A stretch of 36,669 nt of DNA. It comes from Mesohalobacter salilacus (GTDB taxonomy: Bacteria > Bacteroidota > Bacteroidia > Flavobacteriales > Flavobacteriaceae). Every line of letters starts with the position of its first letter. Within the stretch, counting starts at the first letter, position 1. The DNA lies in the NCBI GenBank assembly GCA_003931895.1, contig RRZV01000012.1:1-36669 (forward strand), read 5' to 3'. The notes under the pieces are model-generated. The model saw only the letters and a program-made list of their open reading frames with translations, searched no databases and was not told the origin of the DNA. Shown piece after piece: positions 7,717 to 15,302 of the stretch. The position numbers and the translations under genes are program-made.

Positions 7717-8508
7717 ATGAAAGACGTATACAAACAAGCGGTATTAGCTGCTATAGCTGGAGGCGAAGAGATTTTAAGTATTTACAATACTGATTTTGAA
7801 GTTGAATATAAAGGCGATAATTCGCCCTTAACTTTAGCAGATCAAAAGGCTAATGAAGCTATTGTAGAGAAATTAAAACCCTTGGGCATACCAATGATTA
7901 GTGAAGAAAATAAAAATAAAACTTTTGCTGAGCGACAAAACTGGTCTCAATGTTGGATTATAGATCCTTTAGATGGGACTAAAGAATTTGTAAAACGCAA
8001 TGGTGAATTCACAGTAAATATCGCTTTGGTTAGAAACCAAAAACCAACATTTGGCGTCATATATGTTCCTGTAACTAAAGAGTTATTTATAGGTTTAGTT
8101 GAAGAAAACAAAGCTTACAAGTTGGTTTGGGATGAGAAAAAGAATTTTGAAGACAATTTTATTGATGTTAAACTATTAAACCCTACTGAGTCAGAAAAAA
8201 TGAGAGTTGTCGGGAGTCGATCGCATATGAATGAAGACACACAACAATTTATTGAAGAATTAAAAACCAAACAAAACAAACCGGTAGAAATCGTCTCAAA
8301 GGGCAGTTCTTTAAAATTTTGTTTAGTGGCTGAAGGACTAGCTGATGTTTATCCGCGATTTGCGCCGACAATGGAATGGGATACCGCAGCAGGTCAAGCC
8401 ATTTGCGAAGCTGTTAGTCTTCAGGTTATTGACCAAAAAACACAAAAACCTATGGTCTACAATAGAGAAAATTTACTCAACAATTATTTCTTGGTGACCA
8501 AAAGTTAA
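7717..8508 (+). CDS. cysQ: 3'(2'),5'-bisphosphate nucleotidase CysQ
   Basis: This enzyme of the inositol-monophosphatase superfamily dephosphorylates 3'-phosphoadenosine 5'-phosphate (PAP), the by-product of PAPS use. In the 263-residue product, metal-binding and catalytic motifs are clear: GDNSPLTLAD near residue 33, SEE at 62-64, DPLDGTKEF at 83-91 and the C-terminal WDTAAGQAI. An earlier in-frame ATG at 7693 would add eight residues, but it falls inside the TATGTTTG promoter element, so 7717 (MKDVYKQ) is preferred. It is the first gene of cysQ-cysC-cysD-cysN, with only 4 bases before cysC. This placement ties PAP removal to PAPS production. Confidence 0.93.
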   Translation: MKDVYKQAVLAAIAGGEEILSIYNTDFEVEYKGDNSPLTLADQKANEAIVEKLKPLGIPMISEENKNKTFAERQNWSQCWIIDPLDGTKEFVKRNGEFTVNIALVRNQKPTFGVIYVPVTKELFIGLVEENKAYKLVWDEKKNFEDNFIDVKLLNPTESEKMRVVGSRSHMNEDTQQFIEELKTKQNKPVEIVSKGSSLKFCLVAEGLADVYPRFAPTMEWDTAAGQAICEAVSLQVIDQKTQKPMVYNRENLLNNYFLVTKS

Positions 8509-8512
8509 GACT

Positions 8513-9115
8513 ATGAATAATACGGTTTTTCACAATTATAATATCACAAGACAAGACCGAGAGCAACAGCTCAAACAAAGGGGTTTAGTCTTATGGTTCA
8601 CAGGTTTATCAGGTTCTGGCAAATCCACAATTGCTAATGCGGTTGAGCAAGAGTTATTTAAATTGGGTTATAAAACTTACACCTTAGACGGCGATAACAT
8701 CCGTCAAGGCATCAACAAAGGTTTAGGGTTTACAGCCGAAGACCGCACTGAAAACTTAAGACGAATAGCCGAAGTTGCCAAACTTTTTGTGGATTCAGGT
8801 CAAATTTGCATAGCGGCATTTGTTTCACCAACACAATCTGACAGACAACAGGTCAAAGACATTATTGGCACAGACGATTTTATTGAAATATTTGTTGATA
8901 CACCACTTGAAATTTGTGAAAAACGAGACGTCAAAGGGCTTTATGCTAAAGCCAGAAAAGGCGAAATCAAAAACTTTACAGGAATTTCAGCACCTTATGA
9001 AAACCCAGAAAACCCAGATGTAGTCGTCAAAACAGAAAATAAAAGTATAGAAGAATCTGCTCGTGAAGTTATTAAACACATTAAACCACATTTGAAATCC
9101 AAAAATTATGAATAA
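8513..9115 (+). CDS. cysC: adenylyl-sulfate kinase CysC
   Basis: CysC phosphorylates APS to PAPS using ATP. The 200-residue length is normal. The Walker A motif GLSGSGKST is at residues 31-39, and the family-typical LDGDNIRQGINKGLGF segment follows, then FVSPTQSDR. It is a stand-alone kinase, not fused to CysN as in some bacteria. The gene starts 4 bases after cysQ and its last 8 bases overlap the start of cysD, so translation is probably coupled. Its presence shows that PAPS, rather than only APS, is the product of this operon. Confidence 0.96.
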   Translation: MNNTVFHNYNITRQDREQQLKQRGLVLWFTGLSGSGKSTIANAVEQELFKLGYKTYTLDGDNIRQGINKGLGFTAEDRTENLRRIAEVAKLFVDSGQICIAAFVSPTQSDRQQVKDIIGTDDFIEIFVDTPLEICEKRDVKGLYAKARKGEIKNFTGISAPYENPENPDVVVKTENKSIEESAREVIKHIKPHLKSKNYE

Positions 9116-10013
9116 ATATTATCTCAATTATCTCGACGAATTGGAGTCAGAAGCCATATTCATTTTAAGAGAGGTTTGGGCGCAGTTCCAAAATCCCGTT
9201 ATCATGTTTTCAGGAGGAAAGGACTCTATTTTGGTCACCCATTTGGCAAAAAAAGCCTTTTATCCTGCCAAAATTCCGTTTTCACTTTTACACGTTGATA
9301 CAGGGCATAATTTTCCTGAAACGATTCAATTTCGAGATGATTTAGTCAAAAAACTTGGGGTTAATCTACTTGTTGGTTCAGTTCAGGAGTCTATTGACAA
9401 AGGCCGAGTGTTGGAAGAAAAGGGAAAAAATGCAACCAGAAACGCCCTTCAAATCACCACCCTACTTGATGCTATTGAAGAACATAAAATTGACTGTGCC
9501 ATTGGTGGTGGAAGACGCGATGAAGAAAAAGCCAGAGCTAAAGAACGTTTCTTTTCTCATCGAGATGATTTTGGCCAATGGGATCCTAAAAATCAAAGAC
9601 CAGAATTGTGGAATTTGCTCAACGGTAAACATTTTGAAGGGGAACATTTTAGAGCTTTTCCTATTAGTAACTGGACGGAGATGGACGTGTGGAATTACAT
9701 CTTAAGAGAAAACATTTCAATTCCTTCACTTTACATTGCCCACGAAAGAGAAGTGGTTTGGAGAAATGACTCTTGGATTCCTAATTCAGAATTTTTAAAA
9801 CTTGAAGATCACGAAGAAATTGTCAACAAAAAAATTCGATTTAGAACCTTAGGCGATATTACAATCACGGGTGGTATAGAATCTGAAGCCGATACTTTAG
9901 AAAAAATAGTTCAAGAAGTTTCTACAATGCGACAAACCGAGCGCGGCAATAGAACCGACGACAAGCGATCAGAAACTGCAATGGAAGACCGTAAAAAAGA
10001 AGGTTATTTTTAA
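9108..10013 (+). CDS. cysD: sulfate adenylyltransferase subunit 2 CysD
   Basis: CysD is the catalytic ATP-pyrophosphatase-type subunit that adenylates sulfate to APS together with the GTPase CysN. The 301-residue length fits. The PP-loop SGGKDS is at residues 35-40, followed by LLHVDTGHNFPE and the conserved GGGRRDEEKARAKER region. The C-terminal part contains the family-typical RFRTLGDITITGG segment and a charged tail with GRKKEGYF-like character. The ATG lies within the cysC 3' end (8-base overlap), and 29 bases separate it from cysN. Confidence 0.97.
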   Translation: MNKYYLNYLDELESEAIFILREVWAQFQNPVIMFSGGKDSILVTHLAKKAFYPAKIPFSLLHVDTGHNFPETIQFRDDLVKKLGVNLLVGSVQESIDKGRVLEEKGKNATRNALQITTLLDAIEEHKIDCAIGGGRRDEEKARAKERFFSHRDDFGQWDPKNQRPELWNLLNGKHFEGEHFRAFPISNWTEMDVWNYILRENISIPSLYIAHEREVVWRNDSWIPNSEFLKLEDHEEIVNKKIRFRTLGDITITGGIESEADTLEKIVQEVSTMRQTERGNRTDDKRSETAMEDRKKEGYF

Positions 10014-10042
10014 ACAATCACACTAGATAAAACAACAATATT

Positions 10043-11299
10043 ATGAATATTCAACATAATCAACTTTTAAGATTTACAACAGCTGGAAGTGTAGATGACG
10101 GGAAAAGCACCTTAATTGGTCGGTTGCTATATGATTCTAAATCAATTTTTGAAGATCAAATCGCCGCTGTTGAAAATACCAGTAAACAAAAAGGAATAGA
10201 AGGTGTAGATTTAGCCCTATTTACTGATGGCTTAAAGGATGAAAGAGAACAAGGTATCACTATCGATGTGGCTTACCGTTATTTCACAACCCCAAAACGC
10301 AAGTTTATCATCGCCGATACACCTGGTCACGTAGAATATACGAGAAATATGGTGACAGGCGCTTCAACAGCCAATGCTGCCATTATCCTTATTGATGCCA
10401 GAAACGGAGTAATTGAGCAAACAAAACGACACGCTTATATCGCCTCTTTATTACAGATTCCACACATTTTAGTCTGTGTGAATAAAATGGATTTGGTCGA
10501 TTATAGTGAAGAACGTTTTAATGAAATTGTGAATCAGTTTGAAGAATTTGCTTCAAAATTATACATTAAAGATGTGCGTTATATTCCAATTAGTGCTTTA
10601 AATGGCGATAATGTAGTGAACCGTTCAGAAGAAATGACTTGGTATAAAGATTCTCCATTGTTAAATGCTTTAGAAACTTTACATATCAGTAGCGATATCA
10701 ACAAAATTGATAGCCGTTTAGCGATACAAACGGTAATTAGGCCTCAGCGAGAGGGCTTTATAGACTATCGTGGATATGCGGGTAGATTACAAAGTGGTAT
10801 ACTTAGAGTCGGTGATGACGTTGCAGTTTTACCATCTGGGTTTACTACCAAAGTAAAAAGCATTAATGCTGGGGAAAAAGACGTTGAAGAAGCCTTTGCA
10901 CCTATGTCGGTTTCTTTGACTTTAGAAGATGATATCGATATTAGTCGTGGAGACATGATTGTAAGAAAAAACAACCAACCCGAAACTTCGCAAGAATTTG
11001 ACGTGATGTTGTGCTGGTTAAATCGAGAGTCTGCAAGACCAAGAACGAAATACACCATCATGCATACCAGTAATGAGAAAAAAGCAATGATTAAAGATGT
11101 GGTTTACAAAATGGATATCAACACTTTTGAAAGAGATAAAGACGATAAAAGTCTTAATATGAACGATATTGCACGTGTTAAAATCAGAACGACTCACCGG
11201 TTAATGGTAGATGCTTACCGTAAAAATAGAAATACAGGAAGTATTATTTTAGTAGATGATGCCACAAAAGAAACCGTTGCCGCAGGCATGATCATTTGA
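10043..11299 (+). CDS. cysN: sulfate adenylyltransferase subunit 1 CysN
   Basis: CysN is the EF-Tu-like GTPase subunit whose GTP hydrolysis drives APS formation by CysD. In 418 residues the G motifs are GSVDDGKS (15-22), DTPGH (92-96) and NKMD (147-150), followed by beta-barrel domains. The length shows that there is no C-terminal APS-kinase fusion, in line with the separate cysC. It is the last gene of the operon. A hairpin terminator follows 29 bases after the stop. No sulfite- or PAPS-reductase gene follows. Confidence 0.96.
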   Translation: MNIQHNQLLRFTTAGSVDDGKSTLIGRLLYDSKSIFEDQIAAVENTSKQKGIEGVDLALFTDGLKDEREQGITIDVAYRYFTTPKRKFIIADTPGHVEYTRNMVTGASTANAAIILIDARNGVIEQTKRHAYIASLLQIPHILVCVNKMDLVDYSEERFNEIVNQFEEFASKLYIKDVRYIPISALNGDNVVNRSEEMTWYKDSPLLNALETLHISSDINKIDSRLAIQTVIRPQREGFIDYRGYAGRLQSGILRVGDDVAVLPSGFTTKVKSINAGEKDVEEAFAPMSVSLTLEDDIDISRGDMIVRKNNQPETSQEFDVMLCWLNRESARPRTKYTIMHTSNEKKAMIKDVVYKMDINTFERDKDDKSLNMNDIARVKIRTTHRLMVDAYRKNRNTGSIILVDDATKETVAAGMII

Positions 11300-11328
11300 T
11301 GATACATTATCTTCTAAACAACAATATT

Positions 11329-11358
11329 ACCCGAGGTTGAAATCAACTTCGGGTTTTT
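11329..11358 (+). terminator. rho-independent terminator of the cys operon
   Basis: ACCCGAGGTTG (11329-11339) pairs with CAACTTCGGGT (11344-11354) with one G-U pair and a four-base AAAT loop, and runs into TTTTT. It sits between cysN and the converging CBM48-like gene. The reverse strand lacks an equally good T-run, so it mainly serves cysN. Confidence 0.85.
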
Positions 11359-11377
11359 ATTTGATTTTTAGTTTAGA

Positions 11378-11671
11378 CTAAACCTCTAAAACACTATTTT
11401 CTGAACCTAAATCGTTCCATTTATAGCTGTCGGCTTGCTCTTCGTTTTGCCAATTTCCGTCAACTAAATATTTGAATTCGTAAGTATTGTCTTTCTCTAA
11501 ATCAACAGTACCTTTGAAATTACCGTTTTTTAGCTTTTTTAATTCGTGTTTGGTTTGACTCCAATCATTGAAATCTCCACTAACAAAAACTTTATCTGCG
11601 TCTTTAGCTTCTACTGTAAAAGTAACTTTGCAAACAGGCTTAGATTTTAAAAATTGTTTCTTGATTGCCAT
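11378..11671 (-). CDS. stand-alone AMPK-beta/CBM48-type glycogen-binding domain protein
   Basis: The 97-residue protein is a single E-set (immunoglobulin-like) domain of the isoamylase N-terminal/AMPK-beta type. Diagnostic parts are VFVSGDFNDWSQTKHELKK, NGNFKGTVDL and YEFKYLVDGNW, the layout of CBM48 modules that bind glycogen-like alpha-glucans. No catalytic domain or signal peptide is attached, so it should be a small cytosolic protein. Its target and role are unknown; glycogen targeting of a partner is one possibility. There is no alpha-glucan gene next to it. The start is ATG 11671, with a TAAATTTG promoter element just upstream. Confidence 0.85.
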   Translation of the reverse strand: MAIKKQFLKSKPVCKVTFTVEAKDADKVFVSGDFNDWSQTKHELKKLKNGNFKGTVDLEKDNTYEFKYLVDGNWQNEEQADSYKWNDLGSENSVLEV

Positions 11672-11687
11672 AATAATATTTTTGTGG

Positions 11688-11695
11688 CAAATTTA
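11688..11695 (-). promoter_or_regulatory. -7 promoter element for the CBM48-like gene
   Basis: Read on the minus strand this is TAAATTTG, an exact match to TAnnTTTG, 16 bases before the ATG at 11671. The rest of 11672-11866 is very AT-rich. It contains a loose GTTATTTT/AAAATAAC inverted repeat at 11737-11764 and nothing else that I can name. Confidence 0.55.
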
Positions 11696-11866
11696 ATATA
11701 TACATTCATTTTTTAAGCATATAATTTTATTATAAAGTTATTTTTATGAAAATTATAAAATAACTATTAAATAAACACATAAACTTAAATACGAAAACGT
11801 TATACAAAAAAGATTGTTTAATGAATTAGTAAATCTAATGAAAGACATTTCTTATAAATTTGATTA

Positions 11867-12940
11867 TTAGTTATTTACAACCTTCAAAAGTCGGTTCAAA
11901 TCTTCTAATTCATTGTAATAATGAAAGCTAATGCGCAAACCTTTTCCTCTTTTTGAGAGACTAATATTAGCTTTTTCAAAATCTTGAAGTCGGTTTTGAC
12001 TAATGTTTAGATTGAAGATTGTTGAATGTTGAGATCTCTCCGAAACAACCTCATCTAAAAGTTTATGATCTTTAAATATTTCAAAGGCTTGGCGAGAAAT
12101 CTGCCCTAAATGGTTTTCTATGTTTTCTATTCCAATTTGATTATAATGTAAATTCAATGCTGTTTCAAGAGATTTTATAGCAATTAAATCGTAATGGCCA
12201 GGCTCTAAAAACCCCATAGATTTTGAAGCTTCCTTGGTTTTGTCTATCAAACTATTGGCGCCAATTTGCTTAGGGTCCAGCTCATCAAGCATAGCTTCCG
12301 AAAGCATAGCAATGCAATTGCCTAAACCAGCGTTGAGCCATTTATACCCACTTGAAATCATTAAGTCTATTCCTGAATTTTTAAAATCAAAGGCTTCAAC
12401 GCCGAGATACTGTGTGCCATCAACTAAAATTTTCAAGTTGGGAAAATCTTGTTTTAGGTTTTTAAAAAAATCAGTTTCAAGGTGAAGTCCACTAAGGTAT
12501 TGAACTTTGCTTACAGCAAAAAAATGAGGTTTGTATTTAGCGATATGTTTATAAATATCATCTTCAATTTTACTCGATATAGAAATACTTTTACAATCAA
12601 AACTTCTTCTTTTTAAAGGTAAATGAATAGAAGGGTAATCTTCTTCCAAATACAAAAAGGAGGCAGACTTATTAATAGCCTCTAATACCGCATTAAAGGC
12701 CAAAGAAAAATTTGGGGTAATAGCAACTTTATCCCTATTAACATTAAAGATACTTGCAATTAGACCTTTAGTTCGATCAATAATTTCATCTTCAGCTTTT
12801 AAAAAATCACTGCCTTGATGATAAAATGCTTCGTTATCTTTTTGCTTTTGCTCTAACACATTTTTAGAGAGCAACCCACAAGCTGCGGTATTGAGATAGG
12901 TCGAATTTTGTGTTTGTGGAAAAATAGTCTTGGTATTCAT
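11867..12940 (-). CDS. class V aminotransferase-fold PLP enzyme
   Basis: This 357-residue, fold-type I PLP-dependent enzyme resembles the cysteine desulfurase/selenocysteine lyase/isopenicillin-N epimerase-like group. The PLP lysine is K200 in SSGYKWLNAG. The cofactor-contacting Asp and Gln/Tyr are in LVDGTQYLG, 24-27 residues earlier. The N-terminus (YLNTAACGLLS) is the typical substrate-side loop. There is no convincing cysteine-containing loop of the NifS/SufS type, and no iron-sulfur assembly genes are near, so a role in cluster assembly is not supported. The exact substrate cannot be told. It is divergent from the 2TM-folA operon with 42 bases between starts. Confidence 0.85.
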   Translation of the reverse strand: MNTKTIFPQTQNSTYLNTAACGLLSKNVLEQKQKDNEAFYHQGSDFLKAEDEIIDRTKGLIASIFNVNRDKVAITPNFSLAFNAVLEAINKSASFLYLEEDYPSIHLPLKRRSFDCKSISISSKIEDDIYKHIAKYKPHFFAVSKVQYLSGLHLETDFFKNLKQDFPNLKILVDGTQYLGVEAFDFKNSGIDLMISSGYKWLNAGLGNCIAMLSEAMLDELDPKQIGANSLIDKTKEASKSMGFLEPGHYDLIAIKSLETALNLHYNQIGIENIENHLGQISRQAFEIFKDHKLLDEVVSERSQHSTIFNLNISQNRLQDFEKANISLSKRGKGLRISFHYYNELEDLNRLLKVVNN

Positions 12941-12960
12941 CTGCTTTTAGCTTAAATTTG
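12930..12960 (+). promoter_or_regulatory. promoter of the 2TM-folA-kinase operon
   Basis: A TTG (-33) at 12930-12932 and TAAATTTG (-7) at 12953-12960 are separated by 20 bases, a full match to the Bacteroidota sigma-ABfr consensus TTG-N17-23-TAnnTTTG. The leader before ATG 12983 would be about 18 bases. The -33 element lies inside the first codons of the divergent PLP gene. Confidence 0.75.
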
Positions 12961-12982
12961 AAAGACTAAAATACAATATATT

Positions 12983-13420
12983 ATGGCTTCTTCTAAAGAT
13001 ATTGACATCGACCAAAAAGAGTTGTTTAAAAATGCCAACAGGCGTTTAAAACAAAAAAAACGCTTAGTACATCACCTCGTGTTTTTTATAGCCGGAGCGG
13101 TTGTTTTAATTTTCATCAATTTAGTCTTAGAATATCAAATTGATTTTAAACCTTTAGGCTGGCATTGGTTTGTTTCAGCCGTCCTGATTTGGGCATTTTT
13201 TCTTTTAGCACATACAATTAATGTGTTTTTTGTAGAAAAATTAATGGGCAGAGCATGGGAAGAAGAATACATGCACAAGTTAGTTGAAAAGCAACTTGTC
13301 AAACTCAAAAAACTTCAAAAGAAAGTGGATGAAAAATATCCTTTAGAAGATGAAACATCTGATAATAAACAAGTAAAAAACCAACCAGAAAATAAACCTC
13401 AAAACCCTGAAAAGCCTTGA
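12983..13420 (+). CDS. 2TM domain protein
   Basis: The 145-residue membrane protein is of the 2TM-domain family common in Bacteroidota. An N-terminal charged region is followed by a basic run (RLKQKKRLVHH), two transmembrane helices at about residues 30-47 and 60-80, then the family-typical GRAWEEEYMHKLVEKQ segment. The last 45 residues are a charged, coiled-coil-like and then low-complexity Asn/Pro/Lys tail. In other bacteria this domain often sits at the C-terminus of LytTR-type regulators, but no DNA-binding domain is present here. Its stop codon TGA lies within TTGA, the start of folA, so the two are translationally coupled. Confidence 0.85.
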   Translation: MASSKDIDIDQKELFKNANRRLKQKKRLVHHLVFFIAGAVVLIFINLVLEYQIDFKPLGWHWFVSAVLIWAFFLLAHTINVFFVEKLMGRAWEEEYMHKLVEKQLVKLKKLQKKVDEKYPLEDETSDNKQVKNQPENKPQNPEKP

Positions 13421-13911
13421 AATTAATTGCTATTGCTGCTGCTGGAGAGCGAAATGAACTGGGCAAAGACAACCAGCTTTTATGGCACTTGCCAGACGAT
13501 TTTAAACGGTTTAAAACCTTAACGAGCCACCACTATATCATTATGGGTAGAAAAACTTTTGAGTCTTTTCCCAAGCCTTTGCCCAATAGAGTTCACGTGG
13601 TCATTACGCGACAAGAAAACTATCCTGACGACAATTGTATAGTTGTAAAAAGTATAGATGAGGCTATAAAAACACTCAAAAATCAAGAGACGGCCTATGT
13701 CATAGGCGGCGGTGAAATTTACAAGCAGTTTATGCCTTATGTTGATAAAATTGAACTGACGCGTGTTTTTGGACAATTTGAAGCTGATACTTATTTTCCA
13801 GAAATCAGTCTTAATGAATGGCAACTAAAACAAAAAGAGCATCACCCCAAAGACGACAAACACAACTACGCCTTTGATTACGAAACCTATAGTCGAAAAT
13901 CAAAATCCTGA
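13417..13911 (+). CDS. folA: dihydrofolate reductase, TTG start
   Basis: This cytosolic enzyme reduces dihydrofolate to tetrahydrofolate with NADPH. The 164-residue length is normal. Diagnostic motifs are KDNQLLWHLPDDFKRFK (active-site acidic residue at 27/28), IIMGRKTFES (43-50) and VIGGGEIYKQFMP. The start is decided by sequence: an in-frame TGA lies at 13408-13410 and no ATG or GTG follows before the conserved first strand (KLIAIAAAG), so TTG at 13417 is the only plausible start. It overlaps the preceding stop as TTGA. Its own stop overlaps the next gene's start as TGATG. Translation of all three genes is therefore probably coupled. Confidence 0.95.
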   Translation: MKLIAIAAAGERNELGKDNQLLWHLPDDFKRFKTLTSHHYIIMGRKTFESFPKPLPNRVHVVITRQENYPDDNCIVVKSIDEAIKTLKNQETAYVIGGGEIYKQFMPYVDKIELTRVFGQFEADTYFPEISLNEWQLKQKEHHPKDDKHNYAFDYETYSRKSKS

Positions 13912-14750
13912 TGCAACATATTAAAGCAATATGTAAATTAAATGCCATAAATGTTCAAAATATCTGTCCACTTAGCGGCGGTGATATTAATGACACTTAT
14001 AAAATTGGTTCTTCAAAAAAAGATTATGTTATTAAACTCAATCAAGCCAATCGTTTTCCGAAAATGTTTGAGCTTGAAGCCAAGTCGCTTGACATACTTT
14101 CAAAAATCAAAAGTTTTGTAATTCCTGAGGTTGTTGCTTATGGAGATTTTAAAAATTATACCTATCTCATTTTAGGCTATGTTGAAAGTGGTCAACCTCA
14201 AAATGCTTCTGAAATCTTTGCTGTGGGCCTGGCAAAACTTCATCAAAACAAATCAGAACAGTTTGGATTAGGGTTTAATAATTATATTGGTAGATTAACA
14301 CAAACCAATAAACCTCAAAAAGATAACGCTTTAGACTTTTATATCGACTTAAGGTTAAAGCCTCAATTTAGACTGGCACGACAAAATGGATTTGAGTTTA
14401 AAAATCTTGATAACTTCTTTAAAAATATTGAAACAATCATTCCAAAAGAAAGTGCATCACTCATTCACGGTGATTTATGGGCGGGCAATCACTTATTTAC
14501 ACCAACTCAAGCTTGTATTTTTGATCCCGCTATTGCTTATGCGCCAAGAGAAATGGATTTGGCTATGATGAAATTGTTTGGCGGTTATAATGAGAATATT
14601 TTTAAAATATACAATGAATTATTTCCTTTAGAACCAGATTGGACTTCTCGGATTCCACTTTGGCAACTTTACTATATTTTAGTTCACCTCAATCTGTTCG
14701 GGTCTTCTTATTATATTCAAGTCAAGGATATTTTGAATCAATATCAATAA
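13911..14750 (+). CDS. fructosamine/ketosamine-3-kinase-family protein
   Basis: The 279-residue protein has the aminoglycoside-phosphotransferase/protein-kinase-like fold. The catalytic loop HGDLWAGN is at 186-193 and the metal-binding DPA at 205-207, followed by the family signature REMDLAMMKLFGG. The N-terminal GGDINDTYKI resembles the nucleotide-binding loop of fructosamine-3-kinases. This family phosphorylates sugar-derived adducts on protein amines and so starts their removal (deglycation). The bacterial substrate is usually a ribulosamine or erythrulosamine, which is known from the family and not shown here. The start ATG shares its A with the folA stop codon. A perfect terminator follows immediately. 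Confidence 0.88.
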   Translation: MQHIKAICKLNAINVQNICPLSGGDINDTYKIGSSKKDYVIKLNQANRFPKMFELEAKSLDILSKIKSFVIPEVVAYGDFKNYTYLILGYVESGQPQNASEIFAVGLAKLHQNKSEQFGLGFNNYIGRLTQTNKPQKDNALDFYIDLRLKPQFRLARQNGFEFKNLDNFFKNIETIIPKESASLIHGDLWAGNHLFTPTQACIFDPAIAYAPREMDLAMMKLFGGYNENIFKIYNELFPLEPDWTSRIPLWQLYYILVHLNLFGSSYYIQVKDILNQYQ

Positions 14751-14779
14751 AAAAACCTGTTGGGTGTCAACAGGTTTTT
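14751..14779. terminator. bidirectional rho-independent terminator
   Basis: AAAAACCTGTTG (14751-14762) and CAACAGGTTTTT (14768-14779) form a perfect 12-bp stem with a five-base GGTGT loop and T-runs on both strands. It begins at the base after the kinase stop codon and lies 22 bases from the stop of the converging small exported protein, so it should end both transcripts. Confidence 0.92.
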
Positions 14780-14801
14780 GAGATTATATGAGATAATACT
14801 G

Positions 14802-15140
14802 CTACTCTTTACTTTTGTATAGCTGTTTGATTTGAGCAATTTCAGACTCAGAAAAATTACCTTTTAAAATACTTAAAAAAGACTTGTCAATTTTATCGTT
14901 TGTAGCCTGAAGTTGTTCAGGCTCATCTGATAATTGTTCCTCAGCGCGAGCACGACTCAATTCAGTAGAGTAAATAGCTCTGTAGAGTAAAAGACTTTTG
15001 TCATCGTCAAAATTAAGCTCTTGACTGATTTTTGTAGAAGTTTCCTTACTAGCCTCTGCTAAACTCTGTGTGTTTGCCTCTTGTGCATACATACCAATGC
15101 TCATAAAAGTAAAAATGGCTACGTAAATAATAGATTTCAT
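14802..15140 (-). CDS. small exported helical protein, unknown function
   Basis: The 112-residue product has a clear signal peptide (MKSIIYVAIFTFMSIGMYAQ, cleavage after about residue 18-19). The mature part is polar, rich in Glu, Gln and Ser, and probably all-helical. It has no cysteines, so it is not a lipoprotein, and there is no transmembrane segment after the signal. Size and helical character recall small periplasmic stress proteins, but I see no family motif and do not assign one. It is monocistronic, ending at the shared terminator at 14751-14779. Confidence 0.7.
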   Translation of the reverse strand: MKSIIYVAIFTFMSIGMYAQEANTQSLAEASKETSTKISQELNFDDDKSLLLYRAIYSTELSRARAEEQLSDEPEQLQATNDKIDKSFLSILKGNFSESEIAQIKQLYKSKE

Positions 15141-15302
15141 AATTTATAATTTTGTGATAAATTTAAACGTTTTTTTCTATTAAGCAAAATCTTATAGTTT
15201 TTTGTTTCTAAAAATAAATCTGTACTTTTCTTTATTTTATTAAGATTGCGTTAATTAAATCCATTTGCACTTCTACTAATTTTACTTTTAAGAAAAATTT
15301 TT

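Noticed and set aside
11737-11764. GTTATTTT/AAAATAAC inverted repeat as a terminator or regulatory site
   Set aside because: Composition is nearly all A/T, so such pairing is expected by chance; no GC-rich stem.
11867-12940. SufS/IscS cysteine desulfurase assignment
   Set aside because: The class V fold and PLP lysine are clear, but no conserved catalytic-cysteine loop and no suf/isc neighbours were seen.
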